Positions 1 through 11,810 of a DNA stretch of 64,000 nt are shown in pieces (the first letter of the stretch is position 1; every line of letters begins with the position of its first letter). The DNA comes from Microplitis mediator (Eukaryota; Arthropoda; Insecta; Hymenoptera; Braconidae). The notes beneath the pieces were generated by a model that was not told where the DNA came from, ran no database searches, and saw only the letters and a list, made by a program, of their open reading frames with translations. Made by a program: the position numbers and the translations under genes. The stretch lies in NCBI RefSeq assembly GCF_029852145.1, contig NC_079969.1:14024642-14088641 (forward strand), read 5' to 3'.

Positions 1-1599
1 ATCCGTTCAATGACAATAATTTTTTTACCTTATTCACACTTACTTCCACTTTGGTTTGATGACTGACACGTATAGCTCTATTTAAACAACCTTGAGCTAC
101 TCCAAGTTTTTGACACAAAGGATGATTCGACTTCAAGTTTAACATCCTTCCAGAACTATACGGTTTGTTGTACCAGCTAGTGACTAGCTCACCATCAGCT
201 GATCTATGGATTAACACATCGAAATACGGGAGACAGCCATTGTTTTCGATCTCAACTGTGAATTAAATGATCTTGTCAATAGAGTTAAACTTCTGAAGCG
301 TTAAATCCATCTGTTCACTTGGTAGTGCTGTGAAAAGGTCATCAACATAAGCTTTAAACGTTGGAACTTCAAAGTCGAGTAGATCTAAAACCTTCGATTT
401 ACATAATCGACTGCGATAATTGCTAACACGGGACTAGCTGGACTTCCCATGGCACAACCTTCTTTCTGGAGATAAAACTTGCTATCAATTACAAAATACC
501 CCGAATCAAAACAAAATTCTATCAACTTAATCAGAAGATCTTTATTTAGGTCGACGTGCTCGCTGATTTCGTCCCAGTGTTCTTTAATGATTTTGCTGAC
601 CAGGTCCTTGTGAACATTAGTAAAGAGCGAAACTACATCAAATGATACCAAAACATAGTGTTCTTCTAACTTCACAAACTTGATGTTTTCTACAAACTGA
701 AACGAATCTTCTACATTATATTTTGAGTTCATCATATAGGATGAGAGAACTTTATGTAAGTATTTGGCTAGTTCATAATCAGGTGATCCAATACTGCTCA
801 CTACTGGTCTCAACTTGCAACCAGTCTTATGTGTCTTGCGAAGTCCATAAATCCTTGGTGGTATGGCACTATATGTACGTATTCTTTTGCCTACCAAGGT
901 ATCAATCTTACCAGCTTCAACTAATTTCTTAATTAATCTATTCCCGATGTTCTGAAGCTTAGACGTAGGATCTACTTCCATTTTTTTATATGTGTTAGTG
1001 TCGTTAACCGTAGCGTTCATCTCCTTGATGTATTCCTCTTTCCACATTATCACCGTCGAATTGCCTTTATCTGATCTCATCACTACAAGTTCTTCATGGT
1101 TCTTGAGAAACTCTTTAGTTGCTTTGACGTCCTTGATAATATCCAAAGTTTGTTTAGCAACACACTTGCCTTTTTTATGATTCTTTGTGAAATTAGTTAT
1201 TACATTTACCCCGTTAGCTCTCATGTTGTTTTTCGAATCTATAAGTTCATCATTAGAGAGATCATCCGCTTTCACTTTACTAATACATCCTTCCAGGTCT
1301 TTAATGATCTTGTCAATTAGAAGATTCCTCTGGTCAGATGGTAATCCAAAATTTGAGTCTAACCTCAAAACTCTTTCAACATTAGCTGGGAGTGACCTAT
1401 TTGTAAAATTATAGATGATTTTCTCAATGGTGTCATCACGATGCTCTTCAGTATTGATGTTTAATTTATCAAATTTCCGAATATTATCAGATTTAATCTT
1501 GATAAAATTCTTTTCTTGATGCCGACTCAAAGAGTTTAAAATTCGAGCCCATTGAGTTGGTGGCAACGTGTTGCTCAGTTGCATTTCTAAATCTTGCAT
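1..1599 (-). pseudogene. Penelope-like element reverse transcriptase, frameshifted, cut by the window edge
   Basis: This is a degenerate reverse transcriptase of a Penelope-like retroelement. The open part runs from 1599 to 385; the ATG at 1599 is preferred over the upstream TTG. Visible RT motifs in order are PRIYGLRKTHK and LRPVVSSIGSP (fingers), SFDVVSLFTNV (catalytic block with the first Asp) and EGCAMGSPASPV. The frame then stops at about 385. The catalytic YVDD motif follows in another frame at 338-349, so there is one frameshift between about 385 and 400. A further in-frame TAA lies at 263-265, and the thumb-like region continues to base 1. Penelope elements usually carry a GIY-YIG endonuclease after the RT; it would lie outside the window. 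Recognition of the family is from motifs and is firm; full element ends are not visible. Confidence 0.85.
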
Positions 1600-1629
1600 C
1601 AAACCCCGAATACTAGTAATTTTCCAGAC

Positions 1630-2993
1630 CGTTTCTCATAATTTTTTCAAATTTTTTCACCCAACCAAAAAAAAGTTATAAATTTTTAAAAAAAATGGCT
1701 TTTTTTGTGTTCAATAGCTATAACTTGTTTAAAGTTCGAATGATTGGGACGTTTTTTTTTCAAAATTTTTGTTTTCAAATGTGCTTTTCGAAAAAAAATA
1801 CAAAAAAATCATTGCAACCTATTTTCATTGCTTTTTAATAAATTTTTGGAAAAAATCGAAAATTTTTTGATGTTTACCATTTTTGATTTCTGATTTTTTT
1901 TTTTATATAAAACTTTGACATTTTCTACAAATTCTTAAATTTTTTCTAAGTTTTCTTCAACTAGCCTTATTTCTCATAACACCATGCTTAAAATTTTTGA
2001 GCGTGCTCAGAGAACATTAAATTTGAAAAAAAAAAATAATAACGATAAATTAAAATGGTAATCATCGATATAATTTGAATTTTGTTCGAAAAATCAAGTT
2101 AAAAAATAGAAGGACTTTCTGAATAATTTTTTCGTATTTTTTTCTGAAAACTACATTCAAAAACGAAAAAAAAAAAAAAAAAAGTTTTCGTTTGGTTTAT
2201 TTTTCGACAAATGCTGGGAATTCAAGAAAAAATTCTTTTGGCCATAAAGCAATGAGTGCAGAAGAATTTTTTTCGAATTCCCAGCATTTGTCGAAAAATG
2301 AACCGAACGAAAACTGTTTCATATCATTTTTTTTGTTTTTGAATGTAGTTTTCAGAGAAAAATGCGAAAAATTATTCATAGAGTCCTTCTATTTTTTAAT
2401 TTGATTTTTCGAACAAAATTCAAATTATAACGATGATTGCCATTTAAATTTATTGTTTTATTCCAAATTTAAGGTTCTCTGAGCACTCTCAAAAATTGTA
2501 AGCATAGTGTTATGAGAAAGAAGGCTAGTTGAAGAAATTTTTTTTTTCAATTGGAAAAAAAAAATGTAAATCGAAAAAACATGACTTTAAAAAAAATTTA
2601 AGGATTTGTAAAAAATGTCAAAGTTTTATATAAAAAAAAAAAAATCAAAAATCGAAAATGGTAAACATCGAAAAATTTTTGATTTTTTTCAAAAATCTAC
2701 AAAAAAACAATGAAGATAGGTTGCAATAATTTTTTTGTATTTTTTATCGAAAAGCACATTTAAAAACAAAAATAAAAAAAAAACGTCCCAATCAGTCGAA
2801 TTTTGAAAAAGTTATAGTTATTTAAAATGAAAAAGCCATTTTTTTCAAAAATTTATACTTTTTTTCAGGTGAGTAAAAAAATTCTAAAAAATTATAAGAA
2901 ACGTTTTTGATGGGGTAGAAAAAAAGTAAAAATTTTCAGCCAATTCTAAAAAGGTTGGGTTCAAAAGTGGTCGGTTTGGCGTGAAATTCCCCA
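1630..2993. repeat. Kilobase palindrome P1 (fold-back element), left tip missing
   Basis: Two long inverted arms meet near 2240-2290, where the sequence around a GGGAATTC word is mirrored. The outer left arm (about 1630) mirrors about 2910. The right arm continues to a terminus reading CGTGAAATTCCCC against TATATAT, so about 80 bases of left tip are absent next to the Penelope-like remnant. Spurious short reading frames inside are by-products of A/T runs. A related single right arm occurs at 54628-55413. The TA-rich end suggests a Tc1/mariner-type non-autonomous element, which is inference. Confidence 0.75.
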
Positions 2994-3525
2994 TATATAT
3001 TGTAACGAATGTGAAACTGTGTTTTTTTTTAAAACAGGAAAAAGTAAAGACGGTACAATTTTTCGTAGAATTGATTGAGAAGTTCAAATTGAACTTGTGG
3101 ACAAATTACAATTGGAAAAGGACAAATTTGGTGATGTATCATTATTTAATAATAATTATAGTTAGATAAAATTAAAAAAAAAAAAAAGTACAAATTAACT
3201 AAAAATACCGTGACATCTAAGCGCTCTTTTGTTTTGTAATCGATTGACATGATTAATAAACCGGGTACATTTGATGATTCTATGATGTGGAACGATACAT
3301 AAACGATTTTGTATAGATAGTAATTTTTGAAAATTTTTATCTGGGCTATATAATACCTCAAGTATTTTATCAAGTCATTGAATAAGTTCTATACGGATAA
3401 ATAGGAAAATTTTGTGAAACTGCTGAGATTACTATCATGAGTTAAATTTAAAAAAGAAAAAAAAAAGAAAAGTCGATATTAACGGAAATAATTAAAAAAT
3501 TTATTTACTTCAATGCGATTGGGAG

Positions 3526-3641
3526 GGTCCTTATGAAATTGAAATAGGCTAAATAACGTAGTTTATAGAATCAGAAAAATCCCCAAAGGAAAACATAAAA
3601 TTGTCCATGTAAATCGTCTTGCGCCGTATTGTGATCAATAA
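3526..3641 (+). pseudogene. C-terminal end of Gypsy integrase (GPY/F module remnant)
   Basis: Translation at 3526 gives GPYEI. After a frameshift it continues as NVVYRIRKIPKGKHKIV and HVNRLAPYCDQ, ending at the TAA at 3639-3641. A GPY start and an HVNRL(A/K)PY end are the hallmark of the C-terminal GPY/F module of Ty3/Gypsy integrases, which helps the integrase bind DNA. Everything upstream (protease, RT, RNase H, integrase core) is missing or unrecognisable. The frameshift between the two halves shows the gene is dead. Recognition rests on a short but distinctive motif pair. Confidence 0.7.
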
Positions 3642-3654
3642 GAAAAAATAAAAG

Positions 3655-4035
3655 AGAAGTCCGGCTGGGACCCTGAACGATCTCAGTGTAGACGTTGTAA
3701 AGGGTTCCCGGGATTCTGTAGTCAATTAGTAAGTCTAGGATATTTTGCAAACTGATAGAATTGGAGATGTCTGAACGACTACTGAAGACTAGTATAGTCC
3801 TTAGGAGAAGTCTGACAGTGGACCCTGAATAACCACACTGTAGACGTTGTTGAAGAGTTCCCGAGATTCTGAAAGAAGTCTGGCTGAGGGCTCCGAACGA
3901 TCTCGGTGGTAACGTTGTTCGAGGGATTCCCGGGATTCTATAAGGACTGGAATGTTCTAAGTTCGGTTATTAGCTGAGGAAAGTCCGTCTGAGGACCCTG
4001 AACGATTAGTCGTTGTAAGGGGTTCCCGGGATTCT
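3655..4035 (+). repeat. Degenerate tandem array in the Gypsy 3' region
   Basis: Four imperfect units share a GACCCTGAACGAT-like word followed about 40 bases later by GTTCCCGGGATTCT. They lie near 3660-3719, 3811-3872, 3878-3939 and 3981-4034. The units follow the integrase stop and precede the 3' LTR. They are not open in one frame, so I read them as a noncoding internal repeat of this family. Confidence 0.6.
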
Positions 4036-4971
4036 TGGGCCTTTGATGAGAGACTGGATATTTCTTTTGGTTTAAGTGAGCTCAGCTCAAATCAAAAGTT
4101 TGAATTCTTAGGACTTATCATTGGTCAACAGTATCCTGACTGGAGCTTTGGGATCCATCCGGAGTTGGCATAGTCAACATTTCTCTTAAGTAGTGCACGA
4201 CTTCTGAGAGATAGGTGGATGCCCTGGAGAGTTTCCGAGGAACTTTTAGGGGGAAAATTGAAATTCGTTGCAACGTGTATTATTCAGTAATCATTGATGT
4301 GTTAGCTCGAGATAACATATCGGCATATGAGCTGAATGGACCGAGCGGTAGAACATTGAGCATTTAAGATCGAAAAAGTAACAAATTGATCACACTAAAA
4401 GTTTATAATGAACAACTGATAAATAATAGAATGTAATGATGAAATATGTTTAAATATGAAATTTAATGAAATGTTGGAGATACTCGTTTTGTTTTTTTTC
4501 TATTATGTGCAGATAATATTTCCAATTTCATTGGGGAAGGAGAGAAGGAGTCCATTCCTAGTCCTTCAAGGAGGAGAGGAAGGAGTTCCTGTTCCCATCC
4601 CATACCTGATCCCATTCCCATTGAAGGTCCATTCGATCAAGAGGAGGGTTACATTTTTGATTTTATTTATTTTGATTCGTTGAATAGGAAAATAGAGTCA
4701 CGTGCACTGATTAACTTCTTAGCAGAATATTTTATTTTTTTATTATTAATAATTCTTAGCTCAATAAAACTATAGACTATTTTTTTATTTTTTTTATTAT
4801 CTTTGCGTTAGCCTACAGGGTTGTTTTTGGGCTATGGTGTTTTTTTCCCTGTAGGGTGATAGATAGGGTGTGTTGGGACCATAGCGGAATCGAACGAAGA
4901 TTGTAAATAGTTTTAATTTCAATTAAGTTCGATTCTTCCAACACAAATTTTATCGGGACGATAATTTTATT

Positions 4972-4984
4972 GAGAAGGGGGTAG
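4972..4984 (+). promoter_or_regulatory. Polypurine tract of the deleted Gypsy element
   Basis: The purine run GAGAAGGGGGTAG directly abuts the 3' LTR start at 4985. That is the position and composition expected for the plus-strand primer of an LTR retrotransposon. It sets the element on the plus strand, in agreement with the integrase remnant. Confidence 0.65.
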
Positions 4985-5238
4985 TGTAACGAATGTGAAA
5001 CTGATCTTTTAAATATTTGAATAGCTAGAAAACAAATGCCTTCTTCTCTTGTTTTATAGATGCGCGATTAAAGTCAGTCTTATATTGACAACTAAACAGC
5101 AAACATTGTATCTCAATAAACTATATTGCTCTCTCTTGCTTTCTTCACTGCTGTTAATTGTGGTGTTGTTATTTATAATTTAAGTGTGTTATCATTGTAG
5201 TGTATAAGTGATATTAATTTAAGATACCAATCACTACA
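4985..5238 (+). repeat. 3' LTR of the deleted Gypsy element (254 bp)
   Basis: It begins TGTAACGAATG and ends CACTACA, the usual TG...CA limits. ATAT follows. Only 19 matching bases remain at 3001-3019. The solo LTR at 5245 begins six bases later in the same TA tract. Confidence 0.6.
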
Positions 5239-5244
5239 ATATAT

Positions 5245-6139
5245 TGAGACAAATCGCTTTTCATCTTCGCGATTTTTACCAGCAGCCACCAGAATTCGCG
5301 GGTTGAACCCTGGCTTAGGCTGGCCTCTAACAAATTTTATTTTACTTGGACAGAGCAGTGGGCTGGGGTTCTTGCAAAGCAAAGATCCGCACTTATTCAA
5401 ACACGGCAACGTATGAGAAAACTTATCAACTTACCTCACGGCTTATAAAATTATAGAATATTCTTATTGATGGTCAAATTACTATTTGTAACTTAATTAA
5501 TATTTATTTTATCAGACTATTCGATAAGCTTACCAGTAAAATAGGAAATAAATAGGATGAACAGATAATAGATACAGTGGATGATTAACAGTGCAATGAT
5601 TATTTATTGCCAATTATAATAATGAAAATTACTTACAAGAAAGTGCAAGCACTGGATGTAATGTAGACAGATACATGGCACAGTATAATTTTATATCGCG
5701 AATATATCGCCGGTATCGTACAGTAATATTTAATTGAACTAACTTTGTTTATAATAATCAGTAAACTTGGACAGTAAAGTATATCGCAAGAGAATTGCCA
5801 GTAATACAACTATAACGCAAGTTGATTTCCCGACTTACAAAGTAGTTATTCGTATTAACAAAGTCGCAAATAAATTGCTAGTATATGACAGTAAAACTAA
5901 ATTATACGTCTTATCGCTAATTGATCCAGGATCGAAGTGAAGTTCAATCACCGTAGGGTCTTAGGGCTGAGTTTTTGGGCTCGCTCCCCACTTCCCCTCA
6001 CGGTCATGCGTTGAGGTGATAATTAGTCATGTGACCATGGCACTATGACTCTAGCTTTAGGTGGCTTCAGACGGCAACGAAACGGGGAAAAATGGGAACC
6101 GCAAGGCTGAGGGAGAAGATGACAATTCACATTGTCTCA
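5245..6139 (-). repeat. Solo LTR, family TGAGACAA...TTGTCTCA, copy 1
   Basis: This 895-bp unit has matching inverted ends TGAGACAA and TTGTCTCA and sits in TA-rich flanks (ATATAT on the left, ATATAT on the right), fitting an ATAT target duplication. Most of it matches the copy at 63068-63968 in the same orientation. The minus orientation is inferred from the purine tract next to copy 2. No internal domain adjoins this copy, so it is read as a solo LTR left by LTR-LTR recombination. A short open frame at 5173-5409 on the minus strand straddles its edge and is not treated as a gene. Confidence 0.65.
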
Positions 6140-6145
6140 ATATAT

Positions 6146-6655
6146 TTGGGTGTGCCAAAAAAAATCGATAATTTTTTTTTTTTATTCTTACCCAAAATAT
6201 CATTGGATATATCGAAATGAAAATTCTGTCCAAAGGACAGCTCTTAATTTCAATTTTAAGAGGTTCTCCACATTACTTTAAGATTTCTCATTTAAATAAC
6301 ATGGAACAAAAGTTTTTTAACAGTATTTTATCCTTCAAGCTAGGAAGAAATTTGTTTTTAAGAGAACAAATGAATGGACCTTTTTTATCAATAAATTTGG
6401 TGCAAAAAATTTCATTAAGTCGAATTTCTATCTCCAATATTTGATTTGATGTATAGCTTTGAAATTCAAATTTTTGGAAAATTCTATAAAAAAGTTCTTG
6501 TCAATTTTTTTATATCATCAATAACAACAAAGTTACAGGCTCCCGAATATTTATTCCTTCAATTTTATGCTTTTACGAACTGAAATATCGAAAATTAAAC
6601 AAAAAATTTGGTGTAAATTTGTTAACATGTCAAATTTGCAACTATAATTATAATT
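6146..6655. repeat. Single arm of palindromic element P2
   Basis: The sequence starts GGGTGTGCC next to a TA tract, the same kind of terminus as the TTAGGGTG ends of the other palindromes here. Bases 6430-6655 mirror 62765-63025 at high visual identity. No second arm follows locally; the next bases are plain AT-rich DNA. It is a truncated copy. Confidence 0.55.
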
Positions 6656-6855
6656 AAAATATAAAATCCTTGGTCAATACACGAAAAAATTTACCTTCGT
6701 AAATTTTGTGTTCAACCTGTAGCATTAAAATGTTAACAATATTATTGTTATTTTTACGATTTTTTTCTTGCATAAATACTAAATAGATACAAATGACAAA
6801 ATTAATGAAACGAATATTAAAATTACAGAATCAAAACTTATTTTGTAGATGTATT
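6656..6855. other. AT-rich spacer
   Basis: Nothing recognisable: no coding motif, no long repeat. Confidence 0.5.
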
Positions 6856-6859
6856 TTAT

Positions 6860-7090
6860 GCCTGCCCCCCGACCAGCAGCACTCGCTTCGCTCGTGTCGC
6901 AAATGTCGGGGCAGGCATCAATACATGCTAAAGCGTAGTTATATAATTTATACATATTTTATTTGTCAACGTACTTTCGTCCGGGCATAAAGAAAAATAG
7001 TATATACTACACGGACAAAAAGTTGGAGAGCCCTGAACTGTGCGTCTGATGCCGACGGAATCTCCAACTTTCTGCCGTTGTAGAGTAATA
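6860..7090. repeat. GC-rich hairpin element H, copy 1
   Basis: A GC-rich island in AT-rich DNA. It contains the inverted pair CCTGCCCCCCGAC / GTCGGGGCAGG and a second pair AAAGTTGGAGA / TCTCCAACTTT around 7018-7073. The word ACTATTTTTCTT with CGAAAGTACG nearby is shared, inverted, with copy 2 at 28205-28380. It looks like a small structured mobile element of unknown class. Confidence 0.45.
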
Positions 7091-7496
7091 TACTATATTC
7101 TAACTACCTCAAGTTTATTAATGATGAAACTTATTACTTTGTTTTCTTTTTCCGTGAATTTGGTTCATTATAAGGGAATTTTGAGTACCAGCTTCATGTT
7201 TTCTTTGATCTATATTCTTTCAAAAATTTTTGAAGCGGACAAAAATCGCTACATTGGTAGAATTGACGCCTGGCCAAACAACTTCAAAAAGGCTCCTCAA
7301 GATCAATTCATACATGTGATGTCGACATGCCAAATATAATAATGGTCTTTTTAACATTTTCTCTAGTCGAACACATGTTCCTTTATCAACTCCTGCAATG
7401 AAATTGATCAGAATTTTTTATGAAATTATCCATCAATCGACGTTGACAAGAATAACAGCACAAAGGGCGTAGCAGGATAAGCATATGGAAAGTTCC
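7091..7496. other. No recognisable feature
   Basis: AT-rich sequence with short chance reading frames only. Confidence 0.5.
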
Positions 7497-9020
7497 CCCG
7501 CCCCGAATCGATAATCCTTTAGTTATGTTGTGTAAGTATCTTTTATGAAGCTGCTCACCAATTTTTAGATAAAAATATTGATTTTTACACCAGATATAAA
7601 AAAAAAACAAAAAATCCTAAAATTTTTTTTTCTCGGGAACTACTTGACCGACATCGTCTGTCCAGAGCGAGATTTTTCTTTGAGTTGCACACGAATCATA
7701 GATAAAGAATTGAAAATTTTCCTACCAAGAAAAAGCAAAAAACAAAAATTTAGAAATTTTCAAAAATTTTTTTTTTTTTCATTTTTGAAATAATACCCCT
7801 CCCATTTTTTTTTTTCTAAATCTTACTCATTTCAATCTGTATTAAAATAATTTTTTCAAATTTTAATAAATGGTAGATCATCATCAAAAATATGTATGAA
7901 ATTGAAGTGAATTTTGTTTTATTTAATCTAAGATATAAAGTATATAATATAATATATAATATAATATATATATTTGATAACATGAAAAAAAATTGACTTT
8001 AATTTCATATAATTGTAACTTCCCGCTAAGAAAATTGCAAATTTTCAAAAAAAGGGAAGTTATTGGTTTCGGTCTAATTTTTGAATATCGAATTTCCATT
8101 AGATGTCGACGTTTTGAGATCCTAGGAAGCTTTTCTGACTGATTCCGGATGGACGTCCGTGTGTATGTGTGTGTGTGTGTGTGTGATCTTTTTTTTGTCC
8201 GACGATATCTTTGGAACGAATCAACCGATTTAAACGTTCTTGGTGGCAATCGAAAGAGGTCACCAAAACTTAGAATTGATTAGATTTTGGGGTGAATCCG
8301 TCATGTAGTTTACAAGTTATACAAAGAATAAAAATTAAAATTTTTTTGTGTTTTTTGCATTTAACTCATAAACGACTTGCCCGATTCACCTCAAAATGTA
8401 CTCAGTTTTAAGTCTTGTTGAGCCCTTTCGATTGCCACCAAGAACGTTCAAATCGGTTCATTCGTTCCAAAGATATCGTCGGACAAAAGTTATAATATTT
8501 CAGTGAAGGTATGGTTTACCGGCCTAACAAATTTTTGAGCTCAAGGAGCTCAAAAATTTACAAGTAACAACATTTCCGAGCTCCCTAAGCTCAGAAACAG
8601 CGGAAAGTTTTGGAGCTGGCTCACAGGGTCAGGCGGTTTTCAGATTTTTTTGATAATGATCTACCATTTATTTAAATTTGAGAAAATTTTTTTAATATAG
8701 ATTGAAATGAGTAGAATTTATAGAAAAAAATGGGAGGGGTATTATTTCAAAAATGAGAAAAAAAAAAATTTTGAAAATTTCAAATTTTTTTTTTCTTCTT
8801 TTGGTAGGAAAATTTTCAATTTTTTATCAATAATTCGAGTGCAACTCATAGGAAAATCTCGCACTGGACAGACGATATTGGTCGAGTAGTTCTCGAGAAA
8901 AAAAATTTTTACGATTTATCGTTTTTTTTTTATATCTGGTGTAAAAATCGATATTTTTCTCTAAAAATTGGTGAGCAGCTTCATAAAAGATACTTACATA
9001 ACATACCTAAAGGATAATCA
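7497..9020. repeat. Palindrome P3 with an E element at its centre
   Basis: The arm 7497-7890 (GCTGCTCACCAATTTTTAGA, CCAGATATAAAAAA, ATAAATGGTAGATCATCA) is mirrored by 8645-9020. The mirror is imperfect but continuous. The centre (8017-8637) is an unrelated E element, so it was inserted into, or replaced, the palindrome loop. Several short open frames on both strands are mirror products. Confidence 0.7.
8017..8637 (+). mobile_element. E element, copy 1
   Basis: It begins AACTTCCCGCT at 8017 and ends AGCGGAAAGTT at 8609, an 11-bp inverted repeat with one mismatch. A short tail with GGCTCACAGGGTC follows. A (GT)n tract lies at about 8160-8183, just after the word GACGTCCG. An AGCTC-rich hairpin precedes the right end. 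No coding capacity is visible. The family recurs at 9509, 14132, 17012, 19952 and 26856. Confidence 0.65.
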
Positions 9021-9508
9021 ATGTATTTGTAGTACATGTATCAAAACACATAGCTTTGATATGATCAAAAATGTTCCACTCATTAATGGTGTTTTTAATA
9101 GCGAATGCTTGATTTAAGCCAGTCCCTCATTCAAGTTTTGGTACTCCTCACAATTGTTGAGTACACCGGCACACAAAAAAAAAATTGTCTGTACACCGGG
9201 CGCCACCTATCTACGGGCATGTTTTTCGACCCACTGATTATGAATTTCGAGTCAGTTTAGGCCTTCCAGCCTTCAATTTCGAGTAAATTGCAAAAAACCT
9301 CAAAAAATAGTGAAAATTCGATGTTTTGGCAAGAAAAAAAATTTTAAGATCTAAGGCAAGCATAATTTTTATGTGTTTTGATCTGTTATATACTAATTTC
9401 GATCGTACTTTAATCGTAAACCGTTTTAAATCTAAAAAAATTGTAAATAAATCATCAAAAATTGCAAAAATCGAAGAAAATTGGGATTATCTTGGTATAA
9501 AAAATCTG
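9021..9508. other. No recognisable feature
   Basis: AT-rich with a slightly GC-richer patch near 9190-9280. I see no protein motif, RNA gene or repeat copy. Confidence 0.4.
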
Positions 9509-10297
9509 TCTATCGGTTGACCCTGCGGGCTAACCCTAAAACTTCCCGCTAGTTTCGAGCTTCTTGAGCTCGAAAACTTTGTCGTGAATACATTTTCGAG
9601 CTCTTCGAGCTCGAAAATACTCTTGTATGCCGTTCTTTTCGAAAAAAATAGTTTTTTACCATTTTGTCTCCAACGATATCTCTCAAACGAATAAATTGAT
9701 TGAGACGGTTGAGGTAGCAATCGACGCGTTTAATCAAGTTCTAAAGCTGATCGAATTTTGAATTCGATTTATCGAGACGTTTTCGAGATATTTCAAAAAA
9801 AATAAAAAAAACTTTTTTTTTTAATTCTTTTGACAACGGTTTCTCTTGAACGAATGAACCAATTTTGATGGTTGAGGTGGCATTCGACGCGGCTTCTAAA
9901 GCTTTAGAGCCCAGTTGATTTTGGAATCAATCAATCGAGCACATTGAAAGTTATCCGAAAAAAACACTTTTGAAAAAATTTTATTTTTAGAATATCTCTG
10001 AACGAGCCCTACCGATCAAGCTTAATGTTCTTACAGCTTCGAGATATTGACAAGCCACGTCGAATGACACCTTAAAGTTCAAAATCGGTTCATCCGTTCA
10101 AAAGATACAGGTATTTACATACGTACGTTCGTATGTACATACATACATACACTCGGACATCATCGTGAAATTAGTCAGAATTGCTTCTTAGGACCTCAAA
10201 ACGTCGACATCTGATGAAATTTCGATTTTCGTAAATCGGACCGAAACCAATAACTTTCCGAATTTTTGAAAATTTACAATTTTCTTAGCGGGAAGTT
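9509..10297 (-). mobile_element. E element, copy 2 (reverse)
   Basis: Read on the minus strand, the left end is at 10297 (AACTTCCCGCT), the inner right end is at 9540, and the tail with GACCCTGCGGGC runs to 9509. The paired AGCTCGAAAA hairpins lie at about 9556-9620. The TG tract of other copies is here only a short ACATAC run at about 10130-10150. No coding capacity is visible. Confidence 0.7.
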
Positions 10298-10591
10298 AAA
10301 AATCTTGTGGACCCGTATTGACGAAGATTTTCATGTAATTTAATCTGTTTGATCTGATTCTGCAATAAATTTGGCCCAGTCCCCTCAAACATTCATTAAA
10401 TTGCGACAAATCGATAAAATAGCAGAAAATTACTGCTAAAAAAATGGAAAAAAATCTTTTAAACACAATTAAATAAATTTCTTGCATTTTTTATTAACAA
10501 AATACAAGATTAAAATCTAAAAATGCAAAAAAATTGTAAAATCTATGAAAATGACGTATAAACAGAATTAGAAGAATGATTTTCCCAACTT

Positions 10592-11012
10592 CTAAACTGT
10601 TTTCCGGTGGTATCGAACTCTTCTATTTTCAAATGATCTACGGAGTGGATTTCTCTTTCGTTTGTTATTTTCTTTTGGTATATGTCTTTTGTGTGTCCAG
10701 CAATAGTCTGCCATCATGTCGATATTCCAATTTCCTTGATACCTAGTCTCCATTTCACTTATGTCTTGATGATAACGTTCTTCCTGTTCTTCACTGAACT
10801 CCCCAAGATTTTCAGGAAAGTGGTCGATGTGAGAATCTAGGAAGTGAATTTTTAGATTCATAAAGCATCCTAAATTTTTGTAATTTGTCACCAATTCTTC
10901 GACTATTGTCCTGTAATTTTCACTTTTATTATTTCCTAAAAATTTATGACACACATTTTTTAAACTTAGTCAAGCTGCTCTCTTCGTATCGGTCCACTGC
11001 GTTTTAGGACCA
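10592..11012 (-). pseudogene. Fragment of a multicopy arthropod protein family (ERYHQDI/MMADYCW motif)
   Basis: The minus-strand frame reads QWTDTKRAA, an in-frame TGA, then CHKFLGNNKS, LHFLDSHIDHFP-like text, EEQEERYHQDISEMETRYQG and MMADYCWTHKR before its stop at 10592. I recall this motif order (FLGN, SH.D.FP.NLG, ERFHQDI, MMADYCW) from many-copy hypothetical proteins in arthropods that behave like transposon cargo; no function is known to me. The first half of the usual protein is absent, since homology begins abruptly near 11012 beside a minisatellite. The internal stop and truncation make it a dead fragment. An ATG at 10954 lies inside the domain and is unlikely to be a real start. Confidence 0.55.
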
Positions 11013-11013
11013 G

Positions 11014-11073
11014 GACAATTCATCCCCGACAACTCATCCCCGACAATTCACCCCCGCGACAATTCATCCCCGA
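11014..11073. repeat. 14-bp minisatellite, four units
   Basis: Four near-identical units of GACAATTCATCCCC run in tandem; the third and fourth carry small changes. The array abuts the truncated end of the pseudogene at 11012. Confidence 0.8.
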
Positions 11074-11084
11074 TAATTTGTAAC

Positions 11085-11640
11085 GGGGTGAAATTTATTT
11101 CTTTAAATTTAAATTCAAATTCGACTCGCGCCAAAACGAGAGCGACCTCCTCCTACAACAACGGCCGAAAACCAAACAATCTACTTATCGCTGGGGTCAC
11201 TGCTGTCGAGTTTTGGGGTAGTTTTGTTTTGTAGACATTGGCCAACCTGCGAGTGAGGGGTACGAGGCTCGGCAATTTTCGAAAGACGTTCTCTTGGTTT
11301 TTGGCGTTCATCAGAGACGGACGCACTTCCCGCACTGATATATATATATACTACTATAAAATTCTACATCCAACATCCAGTGTTAAATTACTCATACACA
11401 CGCCATTTTCCAAGAGCTTATAAGCCCACTGGTGAGTGGAAGCTTATTTTGGTTATTATAAAATTACTGTGGACTATAGTAGGATTTTGTTTTTGGAAGT
11501 GGATTTGGGACCTGGTGACGGAGGATTGGGTTCGAGGAGGCTAGAAGACTAGAGGAATTGTTGGAGTCTTGTTGGAGAGGATCGGCGGAGGTCACGGGAT
11601 AGTTGTTGGAGTAAGAGTGTTGAAGTGAGTTGAGTTTACT
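11085..11640. other. GC-richer unclassified stretch, possibly retroelement leader
   Basis: This stretch is less AT-rich than its surroundings and has no credible protein motif. The purine-rich text around 11500-11640 resembles an untranslated leader, but no LTR limits could be paired. Confidence 0.3.
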
Positions 11641-11645
11641 TTGAG

Positions 11646-11810
11646 TATAAAATTGTTATAATAGAGTCACTATAAAATTGTTAATAGAGTCATTATAAAA
11701 TTGTTAATAGAGTCATTATAAAATTGTTAATAGAGTCATTATAAAATTGTCAATAGAGTCACTTAAATTTTTACGATAATAGAGTCAGTATAAATTTTTA
11801 TTAAAGTCAA
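11646..11810. repeat. 23-bp tandem repeat, about seven units
   Basis: The unit TATAAAATTGTTAATAGAGTCA-like is repeated with few changes in the middle units and decays at both ends. It is noncoding. TATAAAA recurs in every good unit, which could mimic TATA boxes, but nothing shows promoter activity. Confidence 0.8.

Larger units (their letters stand above)
3001..5238 (+). mobile_element. Internally deleted Ty3/Gypsy-type LTR retrotransposon in a TA tract
   Basis: The element starts TGTAACGAATGTGAAACTG at 3001 and its 3' LTR starts with the same 19 bases at 4985. The 3' LTR ends CACTACA at 5238. Both outer flanks are ATATAT, giving an ATAT target duplication. Only the first 19 bases of the 5' LTR are kept; sequence diverges after that, so a deletion removed most of the 5' LTR and most of gag-pol. 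The end of integrase (3526-3641), a degenerate repeat array and a polypurine tract remain. At 2.2 kb it is far shorter than a complete Gypsy element. Confidence 0.65.
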
